DNA from: Fidelibacterota bacterium | Lineage (GTDB): Bacteria; Fidelibacterota; Marinisomatia; Marinisomatales; TCS55 | Length of the DNA stretch: 40,067 bases | NCBI GenBank assembly: GCA_018674655.1 | Contig: JABGZQ010000036.1 | Coordinates: forward strand, 1-40,067 | Direction: 5' to 3' | In this document: positions 1 to 8,100 of the stretch, piece by piece | Numbering within the stretch: position 1 is the first letter of the stretch | How the letters are laid out: each line of letters opens with the position of its first letter | Made by a program: the position numbers and the translations under genes | Notes under the pieces: model-generated | What the model was told of the DNA's origin: nothing | Seen by the model: only the letters and a program-made list of their open reading frames with translations | Database searches by the model: none

Positions 1-54
1 ATTCTTTCTGGATTCGGACTTTTAGGATTATTAATTACAAGTGAGATTAATTGA
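1..54 (+). CDS. Possible C-terminal fragment of a membrane protein (partial)
   Basis: Frame 1 from the first base reads ILSGFGLLGLLITSEIN and then TGA at 52-54. The hydrophobic, Gly/Leu-rich character resembles the end of a membrane segment, and the other two plus frames are less protein-like. Only 17 codons are visible, so no family can be named. It may simply be open by chance. Confidence 0.3.
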   Translation: MLSGFGLLGLLITSEIN

Positions 55-94
55 ACAATAGAATCAAACATCAATCAGATTATTAGAAAAGATT

Positions 95-190
95 TGTCAT
101 CGCGGCCACCCCGCTAGGATTCAGTAAAAACTATAAATTCATTGTTGGTTTTGGATACCGGATAATTTCTTTGAAATTTCCGGTATGACA
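95..190. repeat. Palindromic intergenic element (REP/MITE-like)
   Basis: The element begins with TGTCAT (95-100) and ends with its complement ATGACA (185-190). Inside are a short GCGG/CCGC hairpin (about 101-113) and a strong hairpin at 155-186: ATACCGGA(T)AATTTC, loop TTT, GAAATTTCCGGTAT, giving 14 base pairs with one bulged T. No T tract follows on either strand, so it does not look like a classical terminator, although it lies just past the serC stop. The layout resembles the dispersed TGTCAT...ATGACA palindromes found between genes in many bacteria. Only one copy is visible here, so calling it a repeat is inference. Confidence 0.45.
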
Positions 191-212
191 GGAATAAGAG
201 ACGGAATATTAT

Positions 213-1289
213 TTACTGATTTTTGTATTCTTGCATCGCCTGGATCAAAGCATCCACCCCCGCCTCGGGCATGGCATTATAAATCGAAGCTCTAAATCCT
301 CCTACAGATCGATGACCTTTCAAGGTCTTTAATCCTCTTCCATCACAAAAGGATAAAAAGTCCGATTCATCTCCCCCATTTGCAAAGATAAAGGGTACAT
401 TCATTAGGGATTGATCCTCTTTAGAAATTGGACTTGCAAAAAGAGGGTTTCGTTCAATTTCCGCATAAAGCTTTTCAGCTTTTCTTTTATTCTTTTCTGC
501 CATGGCTTCTATCCCGCCGTTTTCTTTGAGCCAATGCAATGTGCGGTTCACGGTATAAATAGACATGACCGGTGGCGTATTAAACATGGACCTTTTATCA
601 ATATGCGTTTGGTAATTCATCATGGTTGGAATGGGGCGATTTACCTTGCCCAAAATATCATCCCGAATAATAACCAATGTTACTCCGGCGGGACCCATAT
701 TTTTCTGGGCCCCGGCATAGATCAATCCAAATTGCGATACGTCAATGGGACGGCTGAAAATATCAGAAGACATATCTGCCGCCAAAAATCCATTTGAATT
801 AACCGGCTTCGGGAATGCATGCCATTGAGTTCCGTAGATTGTATTATTGCTGGTCACATGTAAATAAATAGCATCATCACTTTGATTCAAATCTTTCGGA
901 ATATGGTTATAAACTGATTCTTTGGATGAACAAGCCACATTCACATTTCCAAATAATTGGACTTCTTTAATAGCTTTGGATGACCATGCACCCGTATCAG
1001 TGTAATCTGCGGTTTGGCCTTCGCCCAATAGATTCATAGGGATCATTGCAAACTGTAAGGAAGCGCCACCCTGGAGAAACAGCAACTGGTATCCATCGGG
1101 GATATTCAACAAATCACGGGCGAGTGATTCCGTTTCTGCTACCATATCCATAACCGGTGCAGAGCGATGGCTCATCTCCATGAGACTCATCCCATGGTTG
1201 TTAAATTCTTTAGCGGCTTGTGCAGTTGCGACCAATACGGATTGATCCAATACAGCCGGACCGGCACTGAAATTATATATTTTTGTCAT
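213..1289 (-). CDS. serC: Phosphoserine aminotransferase
   Basis: Class V PLP-dependent aminotransferase that converts 3-phosphohydroxypyruvate to phosphoserine in serine synthesis; the family also serves vitamin B6 synthesis. The N-terminus IYNFSAGPAVL is diagnostic for SerC. The PLP lysine sits in GAQKNMGPAG (K196 from the ATG start), and the phosphate/PLP-binding FLQGGASLQF and the C-terminal GHRSVGGFRASIYNA are also present. The 358-residue length is normal for the family. The frame also opens at TTG 1301, but ATG 1289 puts the conserved N-terminus at residue 5 as usual; no clear Shine-Dalgarno precedes either. It is a stand-alone gene with no other serine or B6 gene nearby. It is separated from the sigma-factor operon upstream by a terminator. 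Confidence 0.96.
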   Translation of the reverse strand: MTKIYNFSAGPAVLDQSVLVATAQAAKEFNNHGMSLMEMSHRSAPVMDMVAETESLARDLLNIPDGYQLLFLQGGASLQFAMIPMNLLGEGQTADYTDTGAWSSKAIKEVQLFGNVNVACSSKESVYNHIPKDLNQSDDAIYLHVTSNNTIYGTQWHAFPKPVNSNGFLAADMSSDIFSRPIDVSQFGLIYAGAQKNMGPAGVTLVIIRDDILGKVNRPIPTMMNYQTHIDKRSMFNTPPVMSIYTVNRTLHWLKENGGIEAMAEKNKRKAEKLYAEIERNPLFASPISKEDQSLMNVPFIFANGGDESDFLSFCDGRGLKTLKGHRSVGGFRASIYNAMPEAGVDALIQAMQEYKNQ

Positions 1290-1343
1290 GTTCGAATTCA
1301 AATGATAAGGTACAAATTATGGATAAATTCCCTTTTATTTAAA

Positions 1344-1386
1344 ATAATAAAAAAACCCATCCCGATAAATCGAGACAGGGTTTTTA
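1344..1386 (-). terminator. Rho-independent terminator of the sigma-factor operon
   Basis: Read on the minus strand, AAAAACCC...TCTCGA, loop TTTA, TCGGGA...GGGTTTTTTT forms a stem with a small internal loop, followed by seven T. It lies about 20-60 bases past the stop of the Spy-like gene and before serC, so it ends the three-gene sigma operon. Confidence 0.75.
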
Positions 1387-1406
1387 CTTGGAGAGTTATT
1401 TATAGA

Positions 1407-1916
1407 TTAAAAGCGATTTTTTCGACGCTTCATACCACCGCGTGGAGGTGGCGGTTTATATTTATCCTGCATACGGTCACGGACTTGCTGTTTCATCTGT
1501 CCGTCAAACATGAGCAACTTCACTTGTTGAGTCGGATTAAGTATATCACCTGAATTTTTCACGAAATCAATTCGCGCTTTACTTCTTTTCTGTTCATATG
1601 CGGCAACTTTATTCAACAGTTTAGTCGCTTCAGCTTTTGAAATGTCTTCGCCTTTTTTCACTTTTTTATAAAGCGGTGCAAAAAGTTCTTTTTCTTCTTT
1701 TCGAATTTCCATAACCTGTTTTTGGTGGGCCCGCATACTTGGGAAAAACTTTTCCGCTTGGACTTCTTTCAGTTCAAGATACTCCGTCAATTTCCAGATC
1801 CTCATCATTTCCATTCGTTCATCGTATTGACCGCCGGGACCTCGGAGTTTACCCGGTTGTGCGAACAGGGATCCTATGCCAATAATTGATGCTAAAAATA
1901 GGGTTGTTTTTTTCAT
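1407..1916 (-). CDS. Spy/CpxP-like periplasmic protein
   Basis: A 169-residue exported protein: a signal peptide ending near SLFAQ (about residue 20), then a highly charged helical body. Segments such as YLELKEVQAEKFFPSM and a later LNPTQQVKLLMFD fit the LTxxQ-type helices of Spy/CpxP-family periplasmic chaperone/sensor proteins. The C-terminus is Pro-rich and then very basic (PPPPRGGMKRRKNRF). Its start overlaps the stop of the upstream putative anti-sigma gene by four bases (ATGA, 1913-1916), so the two are translationally coupled. In known envelope-stress systems such proteins buffer misfolded proteins or feed back on the sensor; that role here is inferred. The match is at fold/family level and no catalytic residues are expected. 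Confidence 0.75.
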   Translation of the reverse strand: MKKTTLFLASIIGIGSLFAQPGKLRGPGGQYDERMEMMRIWKLTEYLELKEVQAEKFFPSMRAHQKQVMEIRKEEKELFAPLYKKVKKGEDISKAEATKLLNKVAAYEQKRSKARIDFVKNSGDILNPTQQVKLLMFDGQMKQQVRDRMQDKYKPPPPRGGMKRRKNRF

Positions 1917-2293
1917 TGTATTCCTCCTTCGTGCATTGTTGTCACCGGTTCAAATTCTATGTTATCTAAAAATGCTAATGTTTCCCAGATGTCATCACTG
2001 CTCTCCACTAGATATTCTGCCAAGTCATAAACGTATTCTTCTGTTTCTGAATCCATGACTTCTAACGGTTTCAGATCGTTTGATGCATAGGCCGCAGGAT
2101 CATCCGTTAGTTGATTAGTCGTTATTAATCCAAATACCGCCACAAATGCAGCTGCCGTAATTCCATTGATAATTCCCATTTTTTTCACGTGACGTTTTTG
2201 ACGTTCTCCATGTAATTTTTCTATAAAAGAATCACCATCAGGTGTTTCAAAAATAGATTGGGAAATTTGCTGAAATCGTTTTTCAATATTCAT
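1913..2293 (-). CDS. Putative membrane anti-sigma factor
   Basis: A 126-residue protein with a charged cytoplasmic N-terminus (about 1-37), one predicted TM helix (about 40-60, GIINGITAAAFVAVFGLI) and an acidic C-terminal domain that would face the periplasm (many D/E, for example EEYVYDLAEYL and SSDDIWETLAFLD). I see no HxxxCxxC zinc anti-sigma motif. The call rests on topology and position: it starts three bases after the ECF sigma gene and is coupled to a Spy-like periplasmic protein, the usual order sigma, anti-sigma, effector. Direct similarity to a known anti-sigma family cannot be shown by eye. Confidence 0.65.
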   Translation of the reverse strand: MNIEKRFQQISQSIFETPDGDSFIEKLHGERQKRHVKKMGIINGITAAAFVAVFGLITTNQLTDDPAAYASNDLKPLEVMDSETEEYVYDLAEYLVESSDDIWETLAFLDNIEFEPVTTMHEGGIQ

Positions 2294-2296
2294 AAG

Positions 2297-2818
2297 TCAA
2301 TCCTGCAATTTTTCTTTGAGGGCCGTAACCGCATGGTGATAATTCACTTTGGCCGAATTTTCACTGATCCCCATAATATCGGATATTTCTTTGTAAGGCA
2401 TTTCCTGGGCAATGCGCATGGTTACAACCATCCTTTGGCGGGAAGGGAGCTTAGCCACCCCATCCCATAATTCTTTTTTTCGCCATTCATCTTCATAACT
2501 CGTGTCCATGTATCCCTGTTCCGGGGCCTGATCAAGGTGGAGCATATTGCGCCACTTGTTCCGCCGGAGATAGGTATTGGACATATTGATATTGGCTCGG
2601 AATAAGTATGTTTTGAACTCTGATTCAAATCGAAACTTTTTAAGTGCTTTAAACATTTTGATAAAAACATCCTGGGCAAGGTCTTCTGCCTCAACTTCAT
2701 CTGCGGTGAATTTGATAAAAAATCCGTATGTATTAGGAAGGTGGCGTTTAACCAGTTCATCGAATGATGCTTTATTTCCATCTTGAAATTCCCTGATGAG
2801 TTCGTGATCTGTTTTCAT
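2297..2818 (-). CDS. ECF-family RNA polymerase sigma factor
   Basis: A 173-residue sigma-70 family protein with only regions 2 and 4, as in ECF (RpoE-like) sigmas. Region 2 (about residues 10-85) includes FDELVKRHLPNTYGF, the core-binding DEVEAEDLAQDVFIKMF and FKTYLFRANINMSNTYLRR. Region 4 (about 115-170) has LPSRQRMVVTMR and the helix-turn-helix MPYKEISDIMGISENSAKVNYHHA. It heads an operon with a putative anti-sigma factor and a Spy-like protein, so it is probably held at the membrane until an envelope signal arrives. An ECF-like promoter motif (TTTAAC-N17-GTCTAA) lies only 11 bases upstream of the ATG, which predicts a very short leader and autoregulation. Confidence 0.93.
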   Translation of the reverse strand: MKTDHELIREFQDGNKASFDELVKRHLPNTYGFFIKFTADEVEAEDLAQDVFIKMFKALKKFRFESEFKTYLFRANINMSNTYLRRNKWRNMLHLDQAPEQGYMDTSYEDEWRKKELWDGVAKLPSRQRMVVTMRIAQEMPYKEISDIMGISENSAKVNYHHAVTALKEKLQD

Positions 2819-2829
2819 GCATTTGCTAT

Positions 2830-2858
2830 TTAGACAAGGGTAAACTTAAAAAGTTAAA
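2830..2858 (-). promoter_or_regulatory. Candidate ECF-type promoter of the sigma operon
   Basis: On the minus strand: TTTAAC (complement of 2853-2858), a 17-base spacer, then GTCTAA (complement of 2830-2835). The AAC -35 core and GTC-type -10 with this spacing resemble ECF promoters. Very similar motifs precede both lipoprotein genes downstream. The -10 lies 11 bases from the sigma ATG. Confidence 0.5.
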
Positions 2859-2867
2859 CTTTTATTA

Positions 2868-2908
2868 CAAAAAAAAGAGGCTATCCCAAATAAATGAAAT
2901 AGCCTCTT
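2868..2908 (-). terminator. Rho-independent terminator after the first Spy-like lipoprotein gene
   Basis: Perfect 10-bp inverted repeat AAGAGGCTAT (2875-2884) and ATAGCCTCTT (2899-2908) with a 14-base loop, followed on the minus strand by a run of eight T (complement of 2869-2876, partly in the stem). It lies directly past the stop at 2931 and separates this gene from the sigma operon. Confidence 0.85.
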
Positions 2909-2930
2909 AAAATCCTAATAATTAGGGAGA

Positions 2931-3887
2931 TTATCGAGATCCGCCAGTTTTATCGTCTTTGTCACCTCGTTTGTCGCCGCAATGTTTGGAATACTGCATA
3001 CCTAAAGCTGTGTATATCTTTATAATCTCAATTTGTCTTTCGCTGAATAGTGCTTCAATTTTACTATTCCGATCGGCAATTAGTTGTTTTAACGCATCTT
3101 TTAAATCTTCTCTACTCATGTCTTCAGCTTTTGCCTTTTCTATCAATGCCTTTTGCGCTTCTCCCGATTCATTATTGATGATCTCCAATCCAGATTCCTG
3201 ATCTGATGTCATTTCTAAAGCACTAACCATGGCATCGTGAGCAACCTGTCTCATTTCTTCCATTTTCTGCTTCATGTCTGCCCGCATGTCTTCAAGCTTT
3301 TGTCTTTGTTCATCCGTCAGGAGCGCTTCAATTTCTGCTCGCATGGTTGCTTCCAGTGCCTCTAATTCAGCTTTCGCTGCTTCTCTATCTATAGTGCCAT
3401 CTTTCGCCTTTTTCATTACTTCTTCCATCTGGCTTTTATAAGAGTCCATAATGGATTTAAGAGACTCTCTCTGTGCTTCGTCTAAGACAGCAAAAACCGA
3501 CCGAAGATCCATACCACCTCTATCACCGCCTGGGCCTCCACGTGCCTTGGCATCCATACCACCCCCATATAAATAGGGTACGTTATTGTCATCCATCCAT
3601 CCGAAAAGTTTTTCTTTTTCTTCATTAGAAAGTTTACCCTGCATTTCTGCAGAAACTTTCCATAGGAAGCCAGGATCACGACGATGTTTACCATCTTTTC
3701 CGTGGCGATTCAACGCGTCATTCAGGGCATTAATACTTTTTTTACTGAGCCCCACATCCGTATTTAATCCCTCAGAGAATGCCTGCAGTTCAGGGTCGTC
3801 AACAAGGATTGTTTCATCCTTCATTAACTTATCACAACCGATGGTCGCAATTATTGCAATGGTTAATAATGTAGACAGTTTTTTCAT
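2931..3887 (-). CDS. Spy-like lipoprotein, paralogue A
   Basis: A 318-residue lipoprotein: signal sequence with lipobox ATIGC (lipidated Cys18), followed by Asp at +2. Residues about 45-95 form a conserved block (LSKKSINALNDALNRHG, PGFLWKVSAEM, LSNEEKEKLFGWMDD) shared with the next gene. The rest is mostly charged helix with repeated LTxxQ-like turns (LDEAQRESLKSIMDSYK, LTDEQRQKLEDMRADMKQ, FSERQIEIIKIYTAL), as in Spy/CpxP proteins, and a Lys/Asp/Gly-rich tail with one extra Cys. AAGGA about seven bases before the ATG supports the start. It is monocistronic, with its own terminator and a candidate ECF promoter. A periplasmic chaperone-like or sensor-modulating role is inference; no enzyme motif is visible. 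Confidence 0.75.
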   Translation of the reverse strand: MKKLSTLLTIAIIATIGCDKLMKDETILVDDPELQAFSEGLNTDVGLSKKSINALNDALNRHGKDGKHRRDPGFLWKVSAEMQGKLSNEEKEKLFGWMDDNNVPYLYGGGMDAKARGGPGGDRGGMDLRSVFAVLDEAQRESLKSIMDSYKSQMEEVMKKAKDGTIDREAAKAELEALEATMRAEIEALLTDEQRQKLEDMRADMKQKMEEMRQVAHDAMVSALEMTSDQESGLEIINNESGEAQKALIEKAKAEDMSREDLKDALKQLIADRNSKIEALFSERQIEIIKIYTALGMQYSKHCGDKRGDKDDKTGGSR

Positions 3888-3929
3888 AATCTTATCCTTC
3901 TCAGCTAAAGTTCGGTATCAATTTAGGGC

Positions 3930-3958
3930 TTATACACTCAATATTCGTATAAGTTAAA
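3930..3958 (-). promoter_or_regulatory. Candidate ECF-type promoter of lipoprotein A
   Basis: TTTAAC (complement of 3953-3958), a 17-base spacer, then GTATAA (complement of 3930-3935). It has the same spacing as the motif before the sigma operon and leaves a leader of about 35-40 bases before the ATG at 3887. Confidence 0.5.
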
Positions 3959-3964
3959 AAATGA

Positions 3965-4004
3965 AAGATAAAGGGCCCTCCAAATATAAATTTGGAGCAG
4001 CCCA
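3965..4004 (-). terminator. Rho-independent terminator after lipoprotein B
   Basis: Inverted repeat with outer arms GGGC (3973-3976) and GCCC (4000-4003) and a perfect 8-bp inner stem CTCCAAAT/ATTTGGAG (3978-3985, 3990-3997, loop of four). On the minus strand it is followed by TTTATCTTT. It sits 30 bases past the stop at 4035. Confidence 0.8.
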
Positions 4005-4034
4005 TTTTCTTTTTTTACTGTTTGGAGAGCAGTT

Positions 4035-5009
4035 TTATTTATTATTTCCTCGGTTTCCGCCCTTACCTTTACGACCCTTGCGGCCGCCGCCTTTTTTCCC
4101 TTTTTGACCACGATGTTTTTTCATCCGTAATTCAAGAGCTTTATGGATTTTAATGATTTCAAGTTGGTCATCATTAAATAGCGCTTCCATTTTTTCATTC
4201 TTTGTGGCAAAAATATTTTTCAAACCTTCTCTCAAAGTATCTTTATCAATGTCACCGTTTTTGGCCTGTTCAAACAGTGCCATTGCAGCGTCTTGGGCTT
4301 CTTGATTTGCTTCACCAAAAGCTGTAACCTGTTCAGCTGTCATGCCTATAACATCAACCATAACTGATTTAGATGAATCTTTATAAGCTTGGCGTTCTGT
4401 TACTCGATCAGCTTTATTTTGGTCGATCTGCGCTTTTTGTTCTTCTGTAAGCAAGGCATCAACTTCTGCTTGCATCGCCTCTTTTAAAGCATCCATTTGT
4501 GATCGGGCATCTTCTTTAGAAAGAGAGCCATCTTTTACCTGTTCATGAATTACTTTGAATTTTTCTTTATATGCGACCATGATCGCTTTAAAGGTTACTT
4601 TTTGGTCATCGGTTAATACCCGGACGATACCGCCAAAGTCATTTTTTCCTTTTTTACCACCTTTGGATTTGGCGCCCCGTTTTTTGTTATCACCAAATAA
4701 TGGAATATCTTTTTCGTCCATCTTTTCAAACAGACGTGCTTTTTCTTCATCGGTTAACGTAACAGCCAGTTCGCCAGCGATTTTCCATAAGAAGCCTGGT
4801 TCACGATGTTTCCCCCCGCGTCCATGGCGATTTAGAACATCGTTTAAACTCTTTGTGGATGACTTGCTGAGACCTAAGTCTGAAGCCAATTCAGACGAAA
4901 AGTCTTGAAGTTCCTGACTATCCAAATCAACAGCATTATCCAGCAATGGATTATCACATCCAATGGCCAAAAATAAAAATGTTGAAATGGGTAAGATTAT
5001 TTTTTTCAT
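4035..5009 (-). CDS. Spy-like lipoprotein, paralogue B, with basic tail
   Basis: A 324-residue lipoprotein beginning MKKIILPISTF with lipobox LAIGC (Cys18) and Asp at +2. The frame continues upstream to 5096, but the signal sequence, an AAGGGA before ATG 5009 and a candidate promoter inside the extension all favour 5009. It is clearly paralogous to the neighbouring lipoprotein: shared LNDVLNRHGRGGKHR, PGFLWKIAGEL, LTDEEKARLFEKMDE and C-terminal LEIIKIHKALELRMKKH. It contains four or more Spy-like LTxxQ segments (for example LTDDQKVTFKAIM, LTEEQKAQIDQNK, MTAEQVTAFGEAN). The last 30 or so residues are almost all Lys, Arg and Gly (KGKKGGGRKGRKGKGG), strongly basic. The function is unknown; a chaperone or binding role in the envelope is inferred. 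Confidence 0.75.
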   Translation of the reverse strand: MKKIILPISTFLFLAIGCDNPLLDNAVDLDSQELQDFSSELASDLGLSKSSTKSLNDVLNRHGRGGKHREPGFLWKIAGELAVTLTDEEKARLFEKMDEKDIPLFGDNKKRGAKSKGGKKGKNDFGGIVRVLTDDQKVTFKAIMVAYKEKFKVIHEQVKDGSLSKEDARSQMDALKEAMQAEVDALLTEEQKAQIDQNKADRVTERQAYKDSSKSVMVDVIGMTAEQVTAFGEANQEAQDAAMALFEQAKNGDIDKDTLREGLKNIFATKNEKMEALFNDDQLEIIKIHKALELRMKKHRGQKGKKGGGRKGRKGKGGNRGNNK

Positions 5010-5055
5010 TTTCTGATTCCCTTTTTTGTTATTTTCGAATGTTTCATTTTCTCTA

Positions 5056-5085
5056 TTAGATGCACTAAGCCAGCTATTAGTTAAA
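5056..5085 (-). promoter_or_regulatory. Candidate ECF-type promoter of lipoprotein B
   Basis: TTTAAC (complement of 5080-5085), an 18-base spacer, then ATCTAA (complement of 5056-5061). One base of spacing and one -10 base differ from the other two copies. It leaves a leader of about 40-45 bases before ATG 5009. The rest of the divergent gap (5097-5174) is AT-rich, with nothing else recognised. Confidence 0.42.
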
Positions 5086-5174
5086 CTATTGATCAATATT
5101 TATTTTTTAACATAATACTGTATTAGGCCAAACATATAGTTTTTTATACGATTATTGTTTCACTAATTTTTCAT

Positions 5175-8100
5175 ATGCTCTATTCCAATAGAAACTTCAA
5201 AGCCAACCCCAGCCAGGATTCAGCCATTACCCATCCCCCGGCTCCACTTATGATTTTAGCCGGCGCGGGAACGGGAAAAACATCTACCTTATTGCATCGC
5301 ATCCGTTATCTGGTTAATTCAAAAATAGTTGATTCAAAACATGTTCTATTACTTACCTTTACAGAAAAAGCCACTGCAGAGGCTAATCATACCATTCATC
5401 ATATTCTTGGAAATGAGGCTGAATCAATTTTTGTGGGCACATTCCACAGTTTTTGCCACTCCATTATGCGTCGGTATGGTCCTGAAAACCGTATGGATGA
5501 TGTGCTATGGCAGGAAAGCGATATTCTCTACTATCTCATCCATCACTTTGATGAAATGGATTTTATACAGTCGCGTGTTTTCTCCGATAATCCCGTTAAA
5601 GCCATTCGGGACTCATTCATTCCTTTTTTCAACAGGGTTAGTGATGAACTGCTTTCACCCGCTGACCTGGAAAATAAAATTCAGAATATGGAAGATACCC
5701 AGGATTGGTTTGAAAATAATTTTCCCGGTATCCACCCGGAGAGCACACGGTTCAATGATGTAAGTTACCAGTTAAATGATTTAGTGAAAGCACATGCGTT
5801 TTTCCAAAAAGGTAAGGCCAAAAATAATGCCCTGGATTTTGGCGATATGATTTTCGGGTGTTACGAAGTTCTAAAAAACAACCCTTCCGTTCTTACTCAA
5901 GTTAGAAATGAATTCCGGCATATTTTTATCGATGAATATCAGGATAACAATTACGCTCTGAATAAAGTTGTGAATCTCATTGCAGAAAACAATCCTAGCA
6001 TTACGGTAGTTGGGGACGAGGATCAATGCATCTATTCTTTTCGCGGTGCGAATTACTACAATATTTCAGATTTCCGAAATCGGTATAAATCCCATCCGAA
6101 TTATGCAGAAATTCCCCTGGTGGAAAACCGAAGGTCAACTCAGAAAATTCTTGACCTTGCAAATGCTACAATCAGCCAAAATCCAGATCGAACACCCAAG
6201 AATCTAAAATGCCTCCCCGATGCTAAGACAGGCCCGAAACCACAATGGATTCAGATGAATAAAAAAGAAACATTAGAAGCTTTGCCGGATTTAGTGCATT
6301 CTTTAATCCAGAATGGAAAAGCACTTTATGGTGATATCGCCGTCATTTGCCGTGGGTGGGCAAATGTTAGAGATATGGCCGATGCCTTGCAAAAATCCGC
6401 CATTCCTGTTGATATACATATAGAGAAATTTTTTGATGTACCAATCGTAAAAAATGTCCTTGCCTGGGGACACTTACTATCTAAAGATGATCATGCCCAC
6501 TTTGCATTATACCGGATACTGAGAGAACATTTGGGCGAAACATGGGCAAATACATTTTTTCAATCCATGGAAAAAACCACTATTGAAGAAAAGCTCGACC
6601 AACTGAAGTCACAAGCAAAAGAATCAAAAGAGATCACTTTCGTTATGCAATCATTCGAAACACTTCAGAAATCATTAGGAAAAAAGTTAAAAGCAGACGA
6701 AATGGTTTGGGAAATATTGACTGCTTTGAAAAAAACTCATTTAATGACTTCAATGCGGATGGCGTATAGATATTCTCAAAGGCTTAACCTTGCTAATGCA
6801 GGTAAAATTTTAAATCTTGCTGAACAATTTATCAACAAAGACCCCAATGCATCCTTCAGCAATTGGCTCGATTTTATGGAAGTTATGTCTTTGGCTTCGA
6901 ACCAGAACGCTGCTCAACCGGAACTCGAAAAGGATAATCTCGCTGTGCAAGTAATGACCATCCACCAGAGCAAAGGACTCCAGTTCCCCGTTGTGATAAT
7001 GCCTTTTCTCTACAGTGGAAGTTTTCCTTCAAGTCTAAAGAAACACCCAACCATTAATCGATTACCGACCTCCTGGATGGCTTGGGAGCAGAATGCAGAT
7101 ACCCCATTTCGAATCCTCCACGAACGGGAAGAACGGCGCGTATTTTATGTAGGTATCACCCGCGCAGAAACATATTTATATTTATACGGACCTACGAAAA
7201 GACAATCTCTTTTTACAAAAGAATTAGAAAACCTGAAACCACAGCCCATGGAGATTAAGACCATGAATGAACATGAAGAAAAAACAGTTTCACTGAGTGA
7301 AAGACGCCAAAGACTTTTGGCAGATTTGAACCGGGAAATCGCTGCCAATCAATTGGAAAACGCGCGAATAATTTTGGAAGAGATGGAACGAGATGATCTC
7401 CCCAAAGATTTAACCGATTCAGGTCAACCGAAGGATGTCTCTGGTATACTTCATCTGTCCTCTACCAAAATTGATACCTACAATTCCTGTCCGTTGAAAT
7501 ACAGGCTAAAATACATTGATAAAATCCCTGAAAGAAAAACGCGTGCTACTGGAGAGTTTGGTTCTATTATGCACAGCATATTGGAAGAATTTCACGGACT
7601 TGAAGTTGCAGACCAAACTGAGAAAGTGTTATTTGATCTTCTTGAAAAACACTGGCGTGAAGATTCTTTCGAATACCGCCAGCGCGGGGAAGAATTTCGC
7701 AAGCAAGGTGAAGAATTATTATCCGATTATTTTCGGTTTATACAAGAAAACCCCCCTAATGTTTTGGGACGGGAAAAATCCTTTTCCTATACCATGAATA
7801 ATATTAACGTAAAGATTTCAGGGAAGATTGATCGTATTGATCAAGATGGTGATTTGCTTGGTATTGTAGATTATAAAACAAGTAAAAAGAAGGAAAAATC
7901 CGAAAATAATTTGCAAATGGCATTGTATTCGGAAGCCATTTTACGTGATGCCGTCCCCGGGATCAATGGTAATCCTGGAAATGCAAGTTTACACTTTTTA
8001 CGGTATGGGGATGATCCCTTGTCATCACACAATTTCTCTGAGGATGATTTAGAAATAAGTCGGGAAAAAATTCGTGAAGTTGCAAATGGCATTCGAACAG

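Noticed and set aside
411-797. Open frame of 128 codons on the plus strand inside serC
   Set aside because: Lies wholly antisense to serC, has no recognisable domain or ribosome binding site, and its composition is that of a reverse-complement shadow.
3586-3957. Open frame of 123 codons on plus across lipoprotein A and its upstream region
   Set aside because: Antisense to a gene with a clear lipobox and paralogue; the Ser/Phe-rich translation is typical of the reverse strand of Glu/Lys-rich coding DNA.
5010-5096. N-terminal extension of lipoprotein B to an upstream start
   Set aside because: It would bury the signal peptide behind 29 polar residues and place a candidate promoter inside the gene; ATG 5009 has a ribosome binding site and matches the paralogue.
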